NCBI GenBank assembly: GCA_008828725.1
Contig: MEHQ01000218.1
Location: 146,618 to 210,617, forward strand
DNA from: Saccharina japonica
Lineage: Eukaryota; Sar; Phaeophyceae; Laminariales; Laminariaceae
Length of the DNA: 64,000 nucleotides
Direction: 5' to 3'
Below, one piece after another: positions 1 through 11,199 of the stretch. Numbering within the stretch: the stretch's first letter is position 1; every line of letters begins with the position of its first letter. Made by a program: the position numbers and the translations under genes. The notes beneath the pieces are model-generated. The model was given only the letters and a program-made list of their open reading frames with translations, searched no databases and was not told the DNA's origin.

Positions 1-240
1 CTCGTACCACCCGCACCCAGGAGCAAGGGTACAGGGCCAGTCAGCCCTCTCCCCTTTCCTTTTTCCGCGCGACTCGTCAGTTGTGTTTTCCGCGGAAGGC
101 TCGCTCAGCAGCAGGAGCAGAGGGTCAGATACCCCTCTGTTCAGGCGCGCGTCGTCAGTAGCGAGCGCGCAGAAGGTTCGTTTTATTTTTGTTTTGTTTT
201 GTCCCCTGTTCTATGGTGAGTCGGTCAACACCGAGCAAAT

Positions 241-430
241 CGACAGACAGGCAGACAGACAGACATACATACAGGCGGACAGACAGACAGACAGACAGAC
301 AGGCAGACAGACAGACAGACAGACAGGCAAGCAGACAAACAGGCAGACAGACAGGCAGACAGACAGGTAGACAGACAGGCAGATAGACAGGCAGACAGAC
401 TCATAGATTGACAGACTGACAGAGCGTCAG
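241..430. repeat. (CAGA)n microsatellite
   Basis: Imperfect tandem CAGA/CAGG tetranucleotides run through this stretch. The open frames across it encode only repeated RQTD residues and are not genes. Confidence 0.9.
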
Positions 431-1150
431 ACAGACAGTGTTATCGACGAAAGGGATCAGTGGAAGAGCGCGACCTAACACCATAGGCACAGCTTGACCT
501 TTCATTCAGTCTGAACAGCGGGCCAGATACCCCACTTCCAACTACATCGGGATAGAGCCGAGGTCGCAGAAGTTTAAACCAGCAGGCGTGTTTTATTTTT
601 TTTTCCGCGGGGCCGCCCACCCCCTTTTTCGGTTACAACAGACAGACCCCACAGCAAGCAATCGTTGGGCTCACGCCGCCAGTCAGAACGAGAGACCAGT
701 AACTCAACGGAGCACGTTGGTATACACGCACAATGCAGGACCGAATACCCGGCCGGCGGAGCAGTACCGGGTCGGCACCCCGAGGCAACAGTTAGGCACG
801 AACACGTCCGATCGGGTCGATACGCGGATGGTTAGCGGGTCAGCACGCGCTCGGCTTGCTAATGGAGAGTGGCGCAATCGACCTCATAACTCAGATACAG
901 TACAGAAGTGGCACGCAGCTCGAGCAAGTCTGGGCAGAAACAATCTTGACGCGCTGACCAGAGAAGACCTGCTCTAACAGCTGGCCTTCGCACGACCCTG
1001 ATGAGACAGCATCGATGAGCCGTGGCGAACGTGGCCCGGTCGTTGGGGGGTTCCCTGGTGGCACCTCCGATAGACCCAGAGGTATTTCGGTGACCTAAAA
1101 CGATGCGGGGCCATTGACGAACTTATCACGATAGTCACTGGGGGGGTTAC
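431..1150. other. 5' flank or leader of the DIRS-like element, no confident gene
   Basis: This lies just upstream of the reverse transcriptase remnant. An open frame at 588-974 (+) is rich in R, N, T and Q and matches no family I recognise. By position it could be a decayed gag-like region of the downstream retrotransposon, but nothing in its residues proves it. Confidence 0.25.
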
Positions 1151-1499
1151 CTGTGCACGCAGCAGCAACCAGAGCAGAGCTAGACCACACGTTACTATAC
1201 GGCAATCACCGCAGCTCCTTCGAGCATCTACCAGCAATCTGGGCGAAACTCAGCGAAGACGTTAGGCGCGAAAAATGCCTAGTGATACACAAGTCGTGCG
1301 CGCACGAAATCCCGAACCTGAGGGTGTCGCCTTTGCGGGCAGTCGTCACCCACAGGGTCCAGATCTTCAATGACTTCTCGTTCGAAACGCTAAACCGAGT
1401 GAAGAAGGGAGGGCTGATTGGAGACACAGACCCTGACGCCGTCCCCCCTTGCGTATGCGCAGAAGACCTCCCCAAGTTTCTTTTTGGAGATCGTGCGTC

Positions 1500-2353
1500 C
1501 GAGACAAGAGTACCGCGCAGAGCGCATACTGATGAGCAAGGTAGACGTATCAGACGCGTTTCGGAACGTCAGGGTAGACCCAGACCGAGCCCACAATTTA
1601 TGTTCCACAGTCGGGGACCTGATCCAAATCGATATTTGGCTGACATTTGGGTGATCGGGGTCCCCAGGGTACTGGGGGGTAATGGCCGCAGCGGCTGAAC
1701 ACTCACATTGTCATACTTCGTTACAATCAGCCCGAATACTAACGAAGGGAAATATATGATGGCGCGCGTCAAGGTCGTCGACCGTTGGGAAGAAGGATTA
1801 CCCATCCCCCGGTACCCGCCGACGCAAAAAATTCGAGCACACGATGGGGGGGGGGGAGTTAGATGCCTTATTTGCGGCCGTGTACGTGGATGATTAGCTG
1901 TTGGTTAGGGTGCAGCACGCTGACGACGACAGGACGGTCCTACCCGCGTCGGCCTCCCTCGCGGCCGATAATGTCCGTTTTTTCGGACCCGGTGAGGAGG
2001 GCGCGACCCCGATCCTCGCCCCCAAGAAGAGCACAGACTGGAACACCACGATAGACGCGCTCGGTTTAACTGTCAACTCGCACACCTTGAGAATCTCGAT
2101 TACACGCGAAAAATCCGAAGCGATTAAGAGACTGCTGTTCGATCACTGGCCCGCGAGCAGACGCCAAGCAAAAGCGAAGGAGGTGCTCAGCATCACGGGC
2201 AAGTTGTGGAACCTCACGTACGTAGTCAGAGCCGGCCGATATTTTGTGTGGAGGCTCTTGCGCCTCACCGGTCTGCACGAAGCGGCCAGCAGAAAACATC
2301 AGAACCATACAGTACGCCTGGGCCACGAGTTCCACGCGGACTTCATATTTTGA
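1500..2353 (+). pseudogene. DIRS-like reverse transcriptase, frameshifted
   Basis: The segment MSKVDVSDAFRN (from 1532) is the conserved start of the palm domain in DIRS and related reverse transcriptases. After a frameshift, residues resembling SPGYWG and AAAEHSH follow (about 1660-1710). The catalytic YVDD box is at 1883-1894, followed immediately by an in-frame TAG at 1895. The thumb/connection part continues at 1901-2353 in one open frame and includes the KEVLSITGKLWNLTYVVRAG stretch. The enzyme would copy element RNA to DNA, but at least two frame breaks and the stop make this copy non-functional. Confidence 0.8.
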
Positions 2354-2451
2354 AAGGGGGCCATAGATCATGAGCTCCTGCACATATCGAAGCAATGGGC
2401 GGTTACTGCGTAGAAATAAAGTTGTAATGGCGATACGACCCTTCGACAGAC

Positions 2452-2881
2452 ATGGCGACTGGCTTAAAGCGTAAGGCCGACCGACGCAAAACCTGTACCA
2501 TTACGATCAACCTTCTGGAGCTGCTCGAGATGGTCGTAACGGCCTGGGTGATGCTGGAGTTAGTAGGCGACAGGCCCACGTCCGACGGCGACCCGGTCTC
2601 GATGCGCGGTAACAACATGGCGGCAGTGTCGTGGGTCAATCGATCTATGCGGCGGGGCAACAGAAAAACGAGCATGTCTACTCATGAGAATGCTCGGCCG
2701 ACTAGAAATCAAAAGCCGGTGGAGCCACCTCGCCCGGCACATCCCCGGTGTCGAGAATACTCCCGCAGACGTAATATCACGGTGGCCACGGGCCGAGTTA
2801 GGTAGAAAAGTCAGGGAGCTGACCAACTCGAACGAATGGTCAGAACAGGCGATCGGAGACCAAGGAGTAGTTAATGATTGA
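2452..2881 (+). pseudogene. DIRS-like RNase H domain, frameshifted
   Basis: The stretch INLLELLEMVVTAWVMLEL leads into RGNNMAAVSWVNR (from about 2602). This is the RNase H box in which an Asp normally precedes NMAAV; here it reads Asn. After a frame change the C-terminal box GVENTPADVISRW appears near 2747-2785, with the last catalytic Asp. RNase H removes the RNA strand of the hybrid during reverse transcription. Substitution of the first acidic residue and the frame change indicate decay. Confidence 0.75.
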
Positions 2882-3049
2882 TGTCGTGCTCGGAACAAAA
2901 TGTATCGCCCACCGTCACGTCGACATATTATGGAACCTCATGAAAACCGGAACGGACGACGCGTGAGTCGCTCGCGCGGTCGCGCGTCGTCGGTCCGCAA
3001 AAACTGTCCGTCCGTACTGCACCGTGATGCTCGCTCAGGGTCAGGGAAC

Positions 3050-4070
3050 AAGGAGGAAGTAGCGCGTTTGGTGCAGACCCTGGCCTTGGGATCCGTCGGG
3101 GAAAGCCTTCAGAAAAACTGCGCTGGCAAGTGGAACGTCTGGGTGAAGGAAAAAAAGGCGCAGGGAAAGGGGCCGTGGCTGCACACTTTGGCGGACCCGG
3201 ACCAGGTCCTAGTCGAGGTGTTGGAATTAATGTCGTGTCGGTGTGTCGTGCATAACAATCCAGCAGTCCACCGTGAGGGGGTACTTGTCCGCGATCAAGT
3301 ATTTTCACAAGACGTATGCGGGATGGGAGTTACCCACGTCCCACTGTATGATAACAGCCGTAGAAAAAGGGATCGATCGAGCGCACGCAATGGTACCGAG
3401 AACGGCGCCCGTCCGGCTGCCGCTGACCTGGTCCATTTTGTCGCAAGGGAAGCTAGTAGTGAACACCATGGTAGACGACGGACGTGTCATGTGGCTGCGC
3501 CTCGCGTTGTCGTGTTTTCTGTTGTGCAGAGCGTCAAAGCTTTGGGCGTATGCGAACGGAAAAGCGCACCCCGAGTGCTGTCTGACGCGAAACGGCCTAA
3601 CCGTTTTCGGCGGAGAAGCGCAGGTAGCGTTCGAGAACCGATCGAGCGCTTGACGTCGAAAAGCGACCAGAAAAGAGAGGGGTGCACGATCACTCGGACG
3701 AGGGTGGCGGGGTGGAAGTCGGGAAAGGGCCGGCGGGAGCTTTCGAAGCACTGCTGGAACTTTTAAGTGTACACCCCCAGCTCCCAGGGTAGGCCCCGTT
3801 AACCGCAAGGCTTACACCGCAGGAATGGAGAGTACGAACGGAAGCGATAGAAGCGTTGAGGCTAATGGTGGGAAGTAGCGGAAGAGGCCCAGCGCAGTAC
3901 GCTTTGCACTCGGGCAGAATCGGGGGGGCGACTCAGTTGGCGGCGCAAGGGATCTCGGAGTTCAAGATCCAACGGGCGGGCCGATAGAAGTCGCGAGCGT
4001 TCATGACGTACGTGCGGGTGGCAGGAGAAGGCGCAAAGTCGGTCTCTGCCACCCTCACGAAGGCCTAGTA
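3050..4070 (+). pseudogene. DIRS-like tyrosine recombinase, frameshifted
   Basis: An N-terminal SAM-like part (about 3060-3235) is followed by STVRGYLSAIKYFHKTYAGW (from 3262). The box-A Arg of the catalytic set is in CRASKLWAY (Arg codon 3528-3530). The C-terminal part has HSGRIGGAT (His codon 3907), giving the HxxR box, then RAGR-stop-KSRAFMTYVR with the nucleophilic Tyr codon at 4009-4011. The stop at 3985-3987 is a TGG-to-TAG change. Such recombinases integrate circular DIRS DNA without target duplications. The four catalytic residues survive although the frame is broken at least twice. Confidence 0.8.
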
Positions 4071-4157
4071 ATAGGTACAGGGCTGGCCTTATGATGTGGT
4101 AATTACTTAGCCCCGCAAGGGAAGGGTTAGCCCGACACCCTGTTAAGTATTCGTGGG

Positions 4158-4650
4158 GGGGGGGGTGCACTCATGTCGTGCACGGCCGTAGTCATATGAC
4201 CATAGACCCTCGCATCTCTACAATGCCGGGACAGAGCACGTTGGGTTTTCACGAACCAGGCAGACATTGCTTGCACCAAGCGCGAAGCGCCGTGAGGTAT
4301 TGGGCGAGTCGCATGGAGGGTGAGCTGCATCCTGCTAAGAACCGCCTCTGAGGCGGACTTGCATATGGACGACAGCTTCAATGAGTTTATTTAATTTCTG
4401 GTGTGGCCACTTCCGGAGACAGCAATGGGTTTTACTATGTAACTGCCTCGCGGATGCCTTACCATATTAACACTACGTGGTACGACCATTCCCCTTGTGC
4501 GGGACAAAGGTTCTCCACCCCGCACAAATGATCTACTCGACCGCCAGCTATGGTGACCGCCAAAAAAAAAGAAAAACGGCACCCTGGTTGTCTAGCTCAC
4601 GCAGCGAGTGGCGTGTTTTACAACGTCGTTGCCAACCGACGCCAACCCAA
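4158..4650 (-). mobile_element. SINE-like dispersed repeat, near full length
   Basis: About 490 bp, repeated at 48108-48615 and 51851-52210 and in shorter pieces near 34.6, 34.8 and 49.6 kb. Read on the minus strand, its last 75 bases resemble the 3' end of the LINE at 31800-31880 (shared GTGCTC-GTC-CG, ATGGTCA-ATGACTA and ATGAGT blocks). It ends at a C run, seen here as G on the + strand. It encodes nothing recognisable. The LINE-like tail suggests mobilisation by LINE machinery, which is an inference. Confidence 0.65.
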
Positions 4651-5285
4651 CCTATAAATATATGGGGGGGGGGGAGGGGGGGTATTTGTTGTAACGGATC
4701 GCCTCACGGCGGCCATGATAAGGCGTTGGGGCGGCTTGCCCCAACACTCGCAATTTGTGCCGGCAGCGGTCCTGCCGGCATTGCGAAAACTAGTAATCCA
4801 GAATTCTTGAGCTGTAGCAAAATAGTCAATTGGGTGGGATATAGCTATTAATAGTGGGGTATTATGTATTATATGTTCGGGGCGCGTGCCAAGAATTCGC
4901 CAGTTCACATCGAACACAAAACAAATAGGTTGGAACGTTAGAATGTTGGAATGGAACGGATGACCACGAATAATAGTCTCTACTCGTTATTTCCCAATTA
5001 TTATATGATCTGCCTTCCGACAATGTGCAGGGCATTATTCATTCAGAATGAAAACGCTGACACACTTCGTCGAATACCACCAATAATCTCATCCAACCAA
5101 TTATCCTCCTCTGCTTTTCAAATCGTTCCGACGAGGCCAAAAATTACTTAAGACACGCCCAGACTTGGCGTCGGAAGCGTGCTATGATACGATAGAGAGA
5201 GGTATATCACTAGCACTTCTTTTTGTCTGAAGAAAGTAAGTATTAATAGTAATAGTAAGTAAGTGTCTCCGGAATGACGGGTCTC
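4651..5285. other. Non-coding, poly-G tract, no gene seen
   Basis: A G run at about 4664-4682 borders the SINE-like element. The remainder is AT-rich and shows no coding signal. A small inverted pair, GCCGGCA/TGCCGGC, lies near 4760-4780. Confidence 0.5.
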
Positions 5286-5370
5286 CTTAACCCATTCAAA
5301 ACTGAAAATAAATATCCCACACTAATTCCAAGTATTTCGTCCCGAAATTCGTTGGACCAGTTCTTAAGGG
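5286..5370 (-). repeat. Dispersed 85-bp repeat (AACTGGTCC/GGGACAAA type)
   Basis: Read on the minus strand it gives AACCCCTTAAGAACTGGTCC, then GGACGAAATACTTGGAATTA and GTGTGGGAT. The same order occurs twice in tandem at 44035-44195 (+), at 55718-55802 (-), and in weaker form at 59779-59860. Confidence 0.6.
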
Positions 5371-5495
5371 GTTACCCCAAAATCGTCGAAAATTTTGTCC
5401 TCGGCTCGTGTTGCAATATTTTCTACTTTTAGTTAGGCCGTGGGATTTTTCATCGGGTATATACATACATATATATACTACTGTACAAGGGCTCC

Positions 5496-5527
5496 GCATG
5501 GGTGCCGGCATTCGCCGGCACCCATGC
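5496..5527. repeat. Perfect 14-bp hairpin
   Basis: GCATGGGTGCCGGC is followed by loop ATTC and its exact reverse complement. It is a strong isolated stem-loop in AT-rich non-coding DNA with no evident gene beside it. Confidence 0.8.
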
Positions 5528-7879
5528 TTCGGGTAGGGCAGGGAAGGAGTTGGAATTATCCCATCCGACATAAACAAAAATAAGTATAAATTGAAAGGAA
5601 TGCCAAGGGTTTCATCCGGAATTCATAATTTATCAGGAGATAAACCCACAACAAAGAATCAAGCATATGAGCTGGGCCAACCATAAAACGGAGAAGCTTC
5701 CTAAAGTCGTACCTCGTGAACCACAGCAAACCAGGCTACATATATTGAGGACACTAACCCTACGTACCACGACTTATGCAAAAAAGAAAACACGTATAAT
5801 ACTCGTGATGAAAAAAATTATACTTCTGTTTTTCCCGACTCGATCTCGCCGAGATATCCGCGAAAACTCAAAAACACCAACTTTTTTCGACACAAAATGA
5901 AAATTCGTATGTATAAAAATCGTAATTTTTCAATAAAAACGAAACTTAGTGTGGAGACAGTGCTGAAGACACAAGGAGAAAATCGATGAAAGTCTCGTTG
6001 CCAAATTCGCCGCCCATCAAGACTTATTACCAAAACCGATTTCAAACACCAAGTCAAGAAAAAATGGCATTTCTGCGATGCCCCGCTCAATCTTGAGAAT
6101 TTTGGACTGGGTTTTAACCCCGGATTTTTTAATCGCACGTTCAAAGGCTTTCACTGTCGGCCCTGCTTTTGTATTTATTTATTCATTTAACTACAGTAGT
6201 TTTGGTCGATTTTGTATTTTTTTGGGTTGTTGGAACGGTCATATAGGCGTAGATCTTGAGAAAAAAAAATTGTACTCGTAGGGTCGAAGGTCAATAATGT
6301 GTCGACGAGTGCTTGAGCTACTACCCCGTGTCCAAAAATGAAGTCCAATTGGTAAAATTGGATGGAGCATCGCCATTCCGACACTTAAACCGTTTCATGG
6401 CTGGCACAGCTCGTAGTACAGCAAAGCAGTAGTAGTTACAACATGCGCATGGAAACCACAAAACATAGTACAGCAGAGTGTGCACACCGTGATGAGAGAG
6501 GCACAGAACAGTATTGTACTTAGCCCTGCGCATAGCAGGGCGTGTGCGTACTCTACAAAGCTCGATCGAGCTTACTGTGTTACGATGTCTGTTTCTGAAG
6601 CTGTATGTATGTATGTATTCGTACGAACATACCTGGTACGTTATCATCCCATTTACCTGGTACATTATTTACGTGGTACATTCGATCGGGTAGCTGTCGT
6701 GTTTTGAAGAATCCAGAAAAAGAAAAGCCGCACACTGCAGCAACTTGTGTATTGACTATGAAAACAAACCAAGAAAGTGCATATTATTTATTGTATTTTT
6801 AAGCTGCAGCACGACATAAAATAAATGGAATACAAATCATTTATTCGAGGAAAACTTTTTTTGTTTGTGTGTGGTGTGTCCTTGGTCCTTGGGCAAGGAG
6901 ATATTCGAGCCTGCTTGCTGTCGATGCTGCCGACACTGCTGTGTTGGTTACTCGTACAGCAGGAGTGAGTGGTGTACAGCAGTAGTGGTAGATCACAATG
7001 ATAATAATGATCTTACTCGCTCATACCATACATACTATACGTGTACTCTCCTCGTGCTTTAATACGCTCGAACATAGTTGAATGCGCGTGCTCGTGTAAC
7101 TGCCGGGTGTGCAGCTTGTGATTCAGAATGTAGTATACTCCATCGTTTCAACCACATTCATACTTTCTTCATGTATTAAAATTCAAATTAAAAAATCATT
7201 TTTAAGCTGCATACATCCGTTGTTTTTTGTCAAGAATACCATAAAACAAAAAGAGATTTTTACAGCGACCTGTTCTTTTGAGAGCGGCAAATTGAACAGG
7301 AAAACGCTTGGCATCATCCCGCTCGCGTTTACGGTTCACCGGGGGGGGATTCAACGGAAAGTACAAAGGGCGAGGGGCGTTGATGCCGCCCCTCTCGCCA
7401 CAGCAACACTGTGAAATGTATAGAGTGCACCTACCGTAAACAATTGCTCGAGGATGGACTGCGAGCAACGAATGGACATCGACTCTTCGGAGCAGACGGT
7501 GCAAGGGCTCTGACAAAATGTGACTCCTGTACTACACTACTCCAGTTATTTTAAAAAGTCACCCCTTTGTGTTTGTGACTACCCCCCCCGTGTCAAGAAT
7601 CAAAGAAATGCTCGAGATGCCACCCAAGATCCAAGAATTTGCCTACTTCTCGCTTCTCTCTCTCTCCCCCCGCACGCGTTCGCGGCGACGTAAGCGGGGG
7701 ACACGAAGGGCAAGGGGCGTCGGAGCCGATCTTCGAAGAGAGCGCTCGAAGAGATATTGAGGTGCCGAGATTCCGATACTGAGGCCGGCCCGGAATTAAA
7801 ATTATTTACCGTAGGAGCTTGAGGGTTGAACCAACATGAAATTGTATATGTATATGTACGTGTTAATTATTAATTTCAC
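5528..7879. other. AT-rich intergenic DNA, no gene supported
   Basis: Open frames here are short, low in complexity and without recognisable domains. Two related G-rich patches near 7340-7400 and 7680-7745 share the words AAGGGC-AGGGGCGT and may be fragments of one repeat. Nothing else was recognised. Confidence 0.4.
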
Positions 7880-8015
7880 TTTTTTTTGTTTTCCTAAAAG
7901 AGGAGTTATTGATGGTATTGCTCCCGAAGCTTCATGACCCGAACCTCACAAGCAGTGAGATATAGAGCTTCTCAAGTGGCCACCAGCAAATAACAAAATG
8001 GTGCACCTTTACGTT
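7880..8015. mobile_element. Degenerate fragment of the ACGCGTGCTACGATAG MITE family
   Basis: It shares the family's internal words: CTCAAGTGG followed by a gap and then ATGGTGCACCT. The outer inverted repeat has decayed. Better copies are at 22325, 32339, 33515 and 37215. Confidence 0.45.
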
Positions 8016-9119
8016 ATTTACCGTATATATGTACCGTACACGAAGCTTGTCCGGCCGTAAAACAGATTTGAACTCGATCGGTGTTTTTCAAGCCATTTTG
8101 ACATATATATATTGTTAGGACTCATGTTTCTATGCAATAACAGCAGCAGCAAAAGCAAGTGTTCCAGAGCAGCCTTCGTAGCTGCTGCAAGGAGTTTGCG
8201 GACGTTCGAAATTTTCGAACCGGGGAGCTACTTTCTTCGTTGAGAAAAGCTATGCCGAGTAAATTACACCGCCACTAGCGGGGATATCGCGATACTCTAC
8301 TGGTACGAACGTTCGAAAACAATGCAGAGAGTGGACGGCGCTGATTCTCGGTGTGAATGACAAAACCATCGATGTTCAATATGACGTGCACAGCATCCGC
8401 AATACAAAGCTATATTACTAAAAGATATTCCGATGAGGGACAAGAAAATAAATCCCGATTTCATTTTCCAAATTATCGCGATTTTTTGTCTGATTTTTGC
8501 AACAACACGTGATATTCGAGTGTCGCTTTCGCCTGTTAATAACAAAGCTTCAAAGGGGCGCCATACTTTTGGACCATAATGTCGACCCGGCATACAATAT
8601 GTCAGCCTCCCCCTCAAAAAAAAATGAAGCCCCTTTGAATCGTTTTTGGTTGTACGTACTCTAAGGAGCTACGGAAGCTCCACACGGATTTTCAGATCGA
8701 ATTTTCGCAAAACTGTGCACGCTGTGAAAGTGCTGGCAAATACACCACCAGCTTGTGTGGTCAGATCCTCTCGGCCGGACCAGCTCGTAGCGTCCTCGCT
8801 CCGGGTCAAAAGCATCAATGGGTGTGTGTTGTCTTCACATTAAGCCCGTTCTTTCTACCCAACCACATCAGTACACCCAGTGTGTTTCCTGATTCCTAAT
8901 CCTAGAGAGATAATAATTATGTGGTCACAGACTGTGAAACAGAGAAAAACCAAAACAAAATAAACGCAACTCAATACCTGGTATGTAAGATCAAAGCGCA
9001 ACAGATCGGAGAATAATAAATAGCGGATAACAGAAGAAACAGCCTACTTAGTAGTTACAGGAGGACCACGCGAGCGAGCGAATGTTAATAATGTTGCACA
9101 GACTTGCAGATGCTCCGAG
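8016..9119. other. Intergenic DNA, no gene supported
   Basis: Only short open frames without recognisable residues. A CGTTCGAA-type inverted pair (GGACGTTCGAAATTTTCGAA near 8200) is the only local structure noted. Confidence 0.4.
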
Positions 9120-9905
9120 TGCCTTGGAGTAAGGAAAGGAGTATTGAAAATAAAATACTTCAGGTACTTCGTGTACTCGGAGTATTTTGGAGTTCGATGC
9201 TCCGGGATATACTGCTCGTACTCGGAGTATTTCAGGTATGAACACTCTCGATACTGCTTGTACTCGGAGTATTTCGGGGTCCGATACTGCGGGTACTCCT
9301 TGTACTCGCAGTATTTGGGGCTTCAGTACTGCTTATGCTCTAGGTACTCCGAGTTTTCAGACCGCCATTATATATATATATGCTAATACTCGCAGTACTC
9401 GCTGTACAAAGTGTTTCTCGATACTCGGAGTATACCCGGAGTGTGAAGTATATTAGGAGCATATTTTCATCATTTTAAAGACTCGCTCGGCCGCCATTCC
9501 TCCCAGGTTTTGGGAGCATGTGACTGGCGTCCATAGCATATCTAAATTCACAGATATACTCCCATTACCTGGAAGTACAATTAAAGTATTTTCGAGAAAA
9601 AGATACTTCTTCAGGTACTTTGTGTACTCGCAGTATTTCGGTATCCAATACTTTCGATATGCGGAGTACTCCGAGTAATTTAGATGTTTTTAGTCGTACG
9701 GGTACTGCTTGTACTCGAGGATAAGTACTGATCATATACTCCCAGTACTCGGAGTATTTGGGCCTTCAGTACTGCTCATACTCCAAGTACTCCGTGTATT
9801 TAGGCCACCAGTACTCTAATACTCTCAGTACTCGGAGTACGAAAAATACTCGATTCTCCGAGTATACTCGGAGTCTCGAGTATCATCGTGTATATACTCG
9901 GAGCA
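9120..9905. repeat. Degenerate TACTCGGAGTA satellite
   Basis: Variants of TACTCGGAGTATTT recur dozens of times in both orientations, because the core is itself palindromic. Typical words are GTACTCGGAGTATTTCGG and CAGTACTGCTTGTACTC. Spacing is irregular, mostly about 20-35 bp. Open frames across it encode repeated YSEYF or TRSISG residues and are artefacts. Confidence 0.85.
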
Positions 9906-10109
9906 TTTGTGTCATGTTCATGTTGTATCATATCCACGAGGAGAGCACTTCATTCAAGAATCCGTTATTATTATTAATTCCATGGTGCATGGTGCAAATA
10001 GCCCTGGCGCACCCAATGCTAACGCTGAGGGAGGAGATCCCGTGAGCGAAGTTGTTGCCATTATCGACCCGCGGACCACCTTGGCGAGTGCACGCGACCC
10101 CGAAACGGT

Positions 10110-10277
10110 GTGCTCTACCGCGTGAGGCATGAGCAGAGGCGCAGCAAGCCGCTCAGATCCAACAACCCGCTGTGGAAGTTTTTCCTGGTCTACGTGTATA
10201 TAATCGATGGTTTAGGACTTGCCGTCGTCATCGACGCGCGCGTTTCGCGCAAGGTTGGGAGAGACGTTAGTAAATGA
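10110..10277 (+). other. Possible orphan 3' coding exon, unidentified
   Basis: One frame reads VLYRVRHEQRRSKPLRSNNP, then PLWKFFLVYVYIIDGLGLAV and ends at a TGA. It has a basic stretch followed by a hydrophobic segment, and the local GC content is higher than in its surroundings. No start codon or clear splice acceptor was found and no family is recognised. It could be a terminal exon of an upstream gene or chance. Confidence 0.15.
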
Positions 10278-10559
10278 ATAACATAACGGAGGGATCCAAG
10301 ACCTTTTCTTCTGGGGATCATTTTTGCACCGCTATCTTGGCGATGAGTTCGCTTTTTCGCTCGTATCCCCGCCAGGTAGTATTGCGACTCAAACAATTGA
10401 TGTCACGTTCCTTTACTCCGGGGTAGATCTATCTGGTACATGCGTTGTACTTTTTGTTTTTGGTGAATTTCTTGTGTAAACTGAAGCTTTTTTGTGTTTT
10501 TCGTTTGAAACTTATGTGAATCTAGGTCATATTGTTTGTGCTTTTCTTGCGTAATGTGA

Positions 10560-10790
10560 AGCCAAATAGCGATTTTTTTGCCTCCGACGGCGCCTTCAGC
10601 GGGATCCTCTGGAGGCGCTTCCGGCGAGCCCTCCGGGGGCGCCTCCAGCGGGGCCCCCTCGGCCGGGAGGGGGCTTTTTTGGCTCGCTTCGCTCGCCTGA
10701 CTTTAGCCGGCAAGTCGGCTGGCTTCGCCAGCCGACTTACCGACTAAAGTCAGCTAGTCGGCTTCGCCGACTAGCGACTAGTTATTAGTC
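10560..10790. repeat. GC-rich cluster of TTCG-loop hairpins
   Basis: A long stem-loop spans 10697-10753: outer arms CTGACTTTAG/CTAAAGTCAG enclose a perfect inner stem AAGTCGGCTGGC-TTC-GCCAGCCGACTT (10712-10738). A second perfect stem CTAGTCGGC-TTC-GCCGACTAG follows at 10754-10774. Upstream, 10575-10670 holds repeated GGCGCCTCCAGCGG-like words. Such hairpins are typical of organelle or bacterial intergenic repeats, but no organellar gene lies next to them. Confidence 0.8.
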
Positions 10791-11199
10791 GTGAAATGAA
10801 ACCGACTCACAGCCCTAACAATCGGTGTATCATGTATGTGATATCACTCAGCTTGCAAAGATGAGTTTCGATCAAATCCTCGATCTCACACAGCTGTGGT
10901 GTTTTTTTTTTTCAATATAATTGGTACGTACATTTTTTTTATACTCGTACATTTTCCATTCCGACTTGAATCCAATAATAGTCGTAGATTTAGTCAGAGT
11001 CGGGAGTTCACGCCGGTTTTGGGAGATAGGTCCTGAAATTTCGCAAACGTGTTCTACGTGGTATATATGAGCCTTTACGCGTACTGCTGCTGTCAACAAG
11101 CCACCACATATTTATACAGCAAGCAGTACCGGTATATACCGCCGAATTTTGTTTTACCGTTTACCACACTGTCAAAAACAAATTATTACTGTTTTTCCC

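Larger units (their letters stand above)
1150..4070 (+). mobile_element. Degenerate DIRS-like (tyrosine-recombinase) retrotransposon
   Basis: Three retroelement domains follow each other on the + strand but are split over several frames: a reverse transcriptase, an RNase H and a tyrosine recombinase. That order with a tyrosine recombinase instead of a DDE integrase is diagnostic of the DIRS order. Frameshifts around 1650-1850, a stop directly after the YVDD box and a stop replacing a conserved Trp in the recombinase show that the copy is dead. Terminal repeats were not resolved. The left end may lie before the window start or near position 1, and the right end lies before the SINE-like element at 4158. 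Confidence 0.8.

Noticed and set aside
588-977. gag gene of the DIRS element
   Set aside because: Position fits, but no residue pattern supports it; listed only as possible flank.
4158-4330. Faint resemblance of the + strand of the SINE-like repeat to 5S rRNA
   Set aside because: A CGCATC...AGAGCACGTTGGG stretch can be aligned to the 5S internal region only with gaps. The same bases are better explained by similarity to the LINE 3' end in the opposite orientation.
9120-9905. CRISPR-like array
   Set aside because: Repeat words are palindromic, variable and irregularly spaced, with no constant spacer length and no cas genes; the context is eukaryotic.
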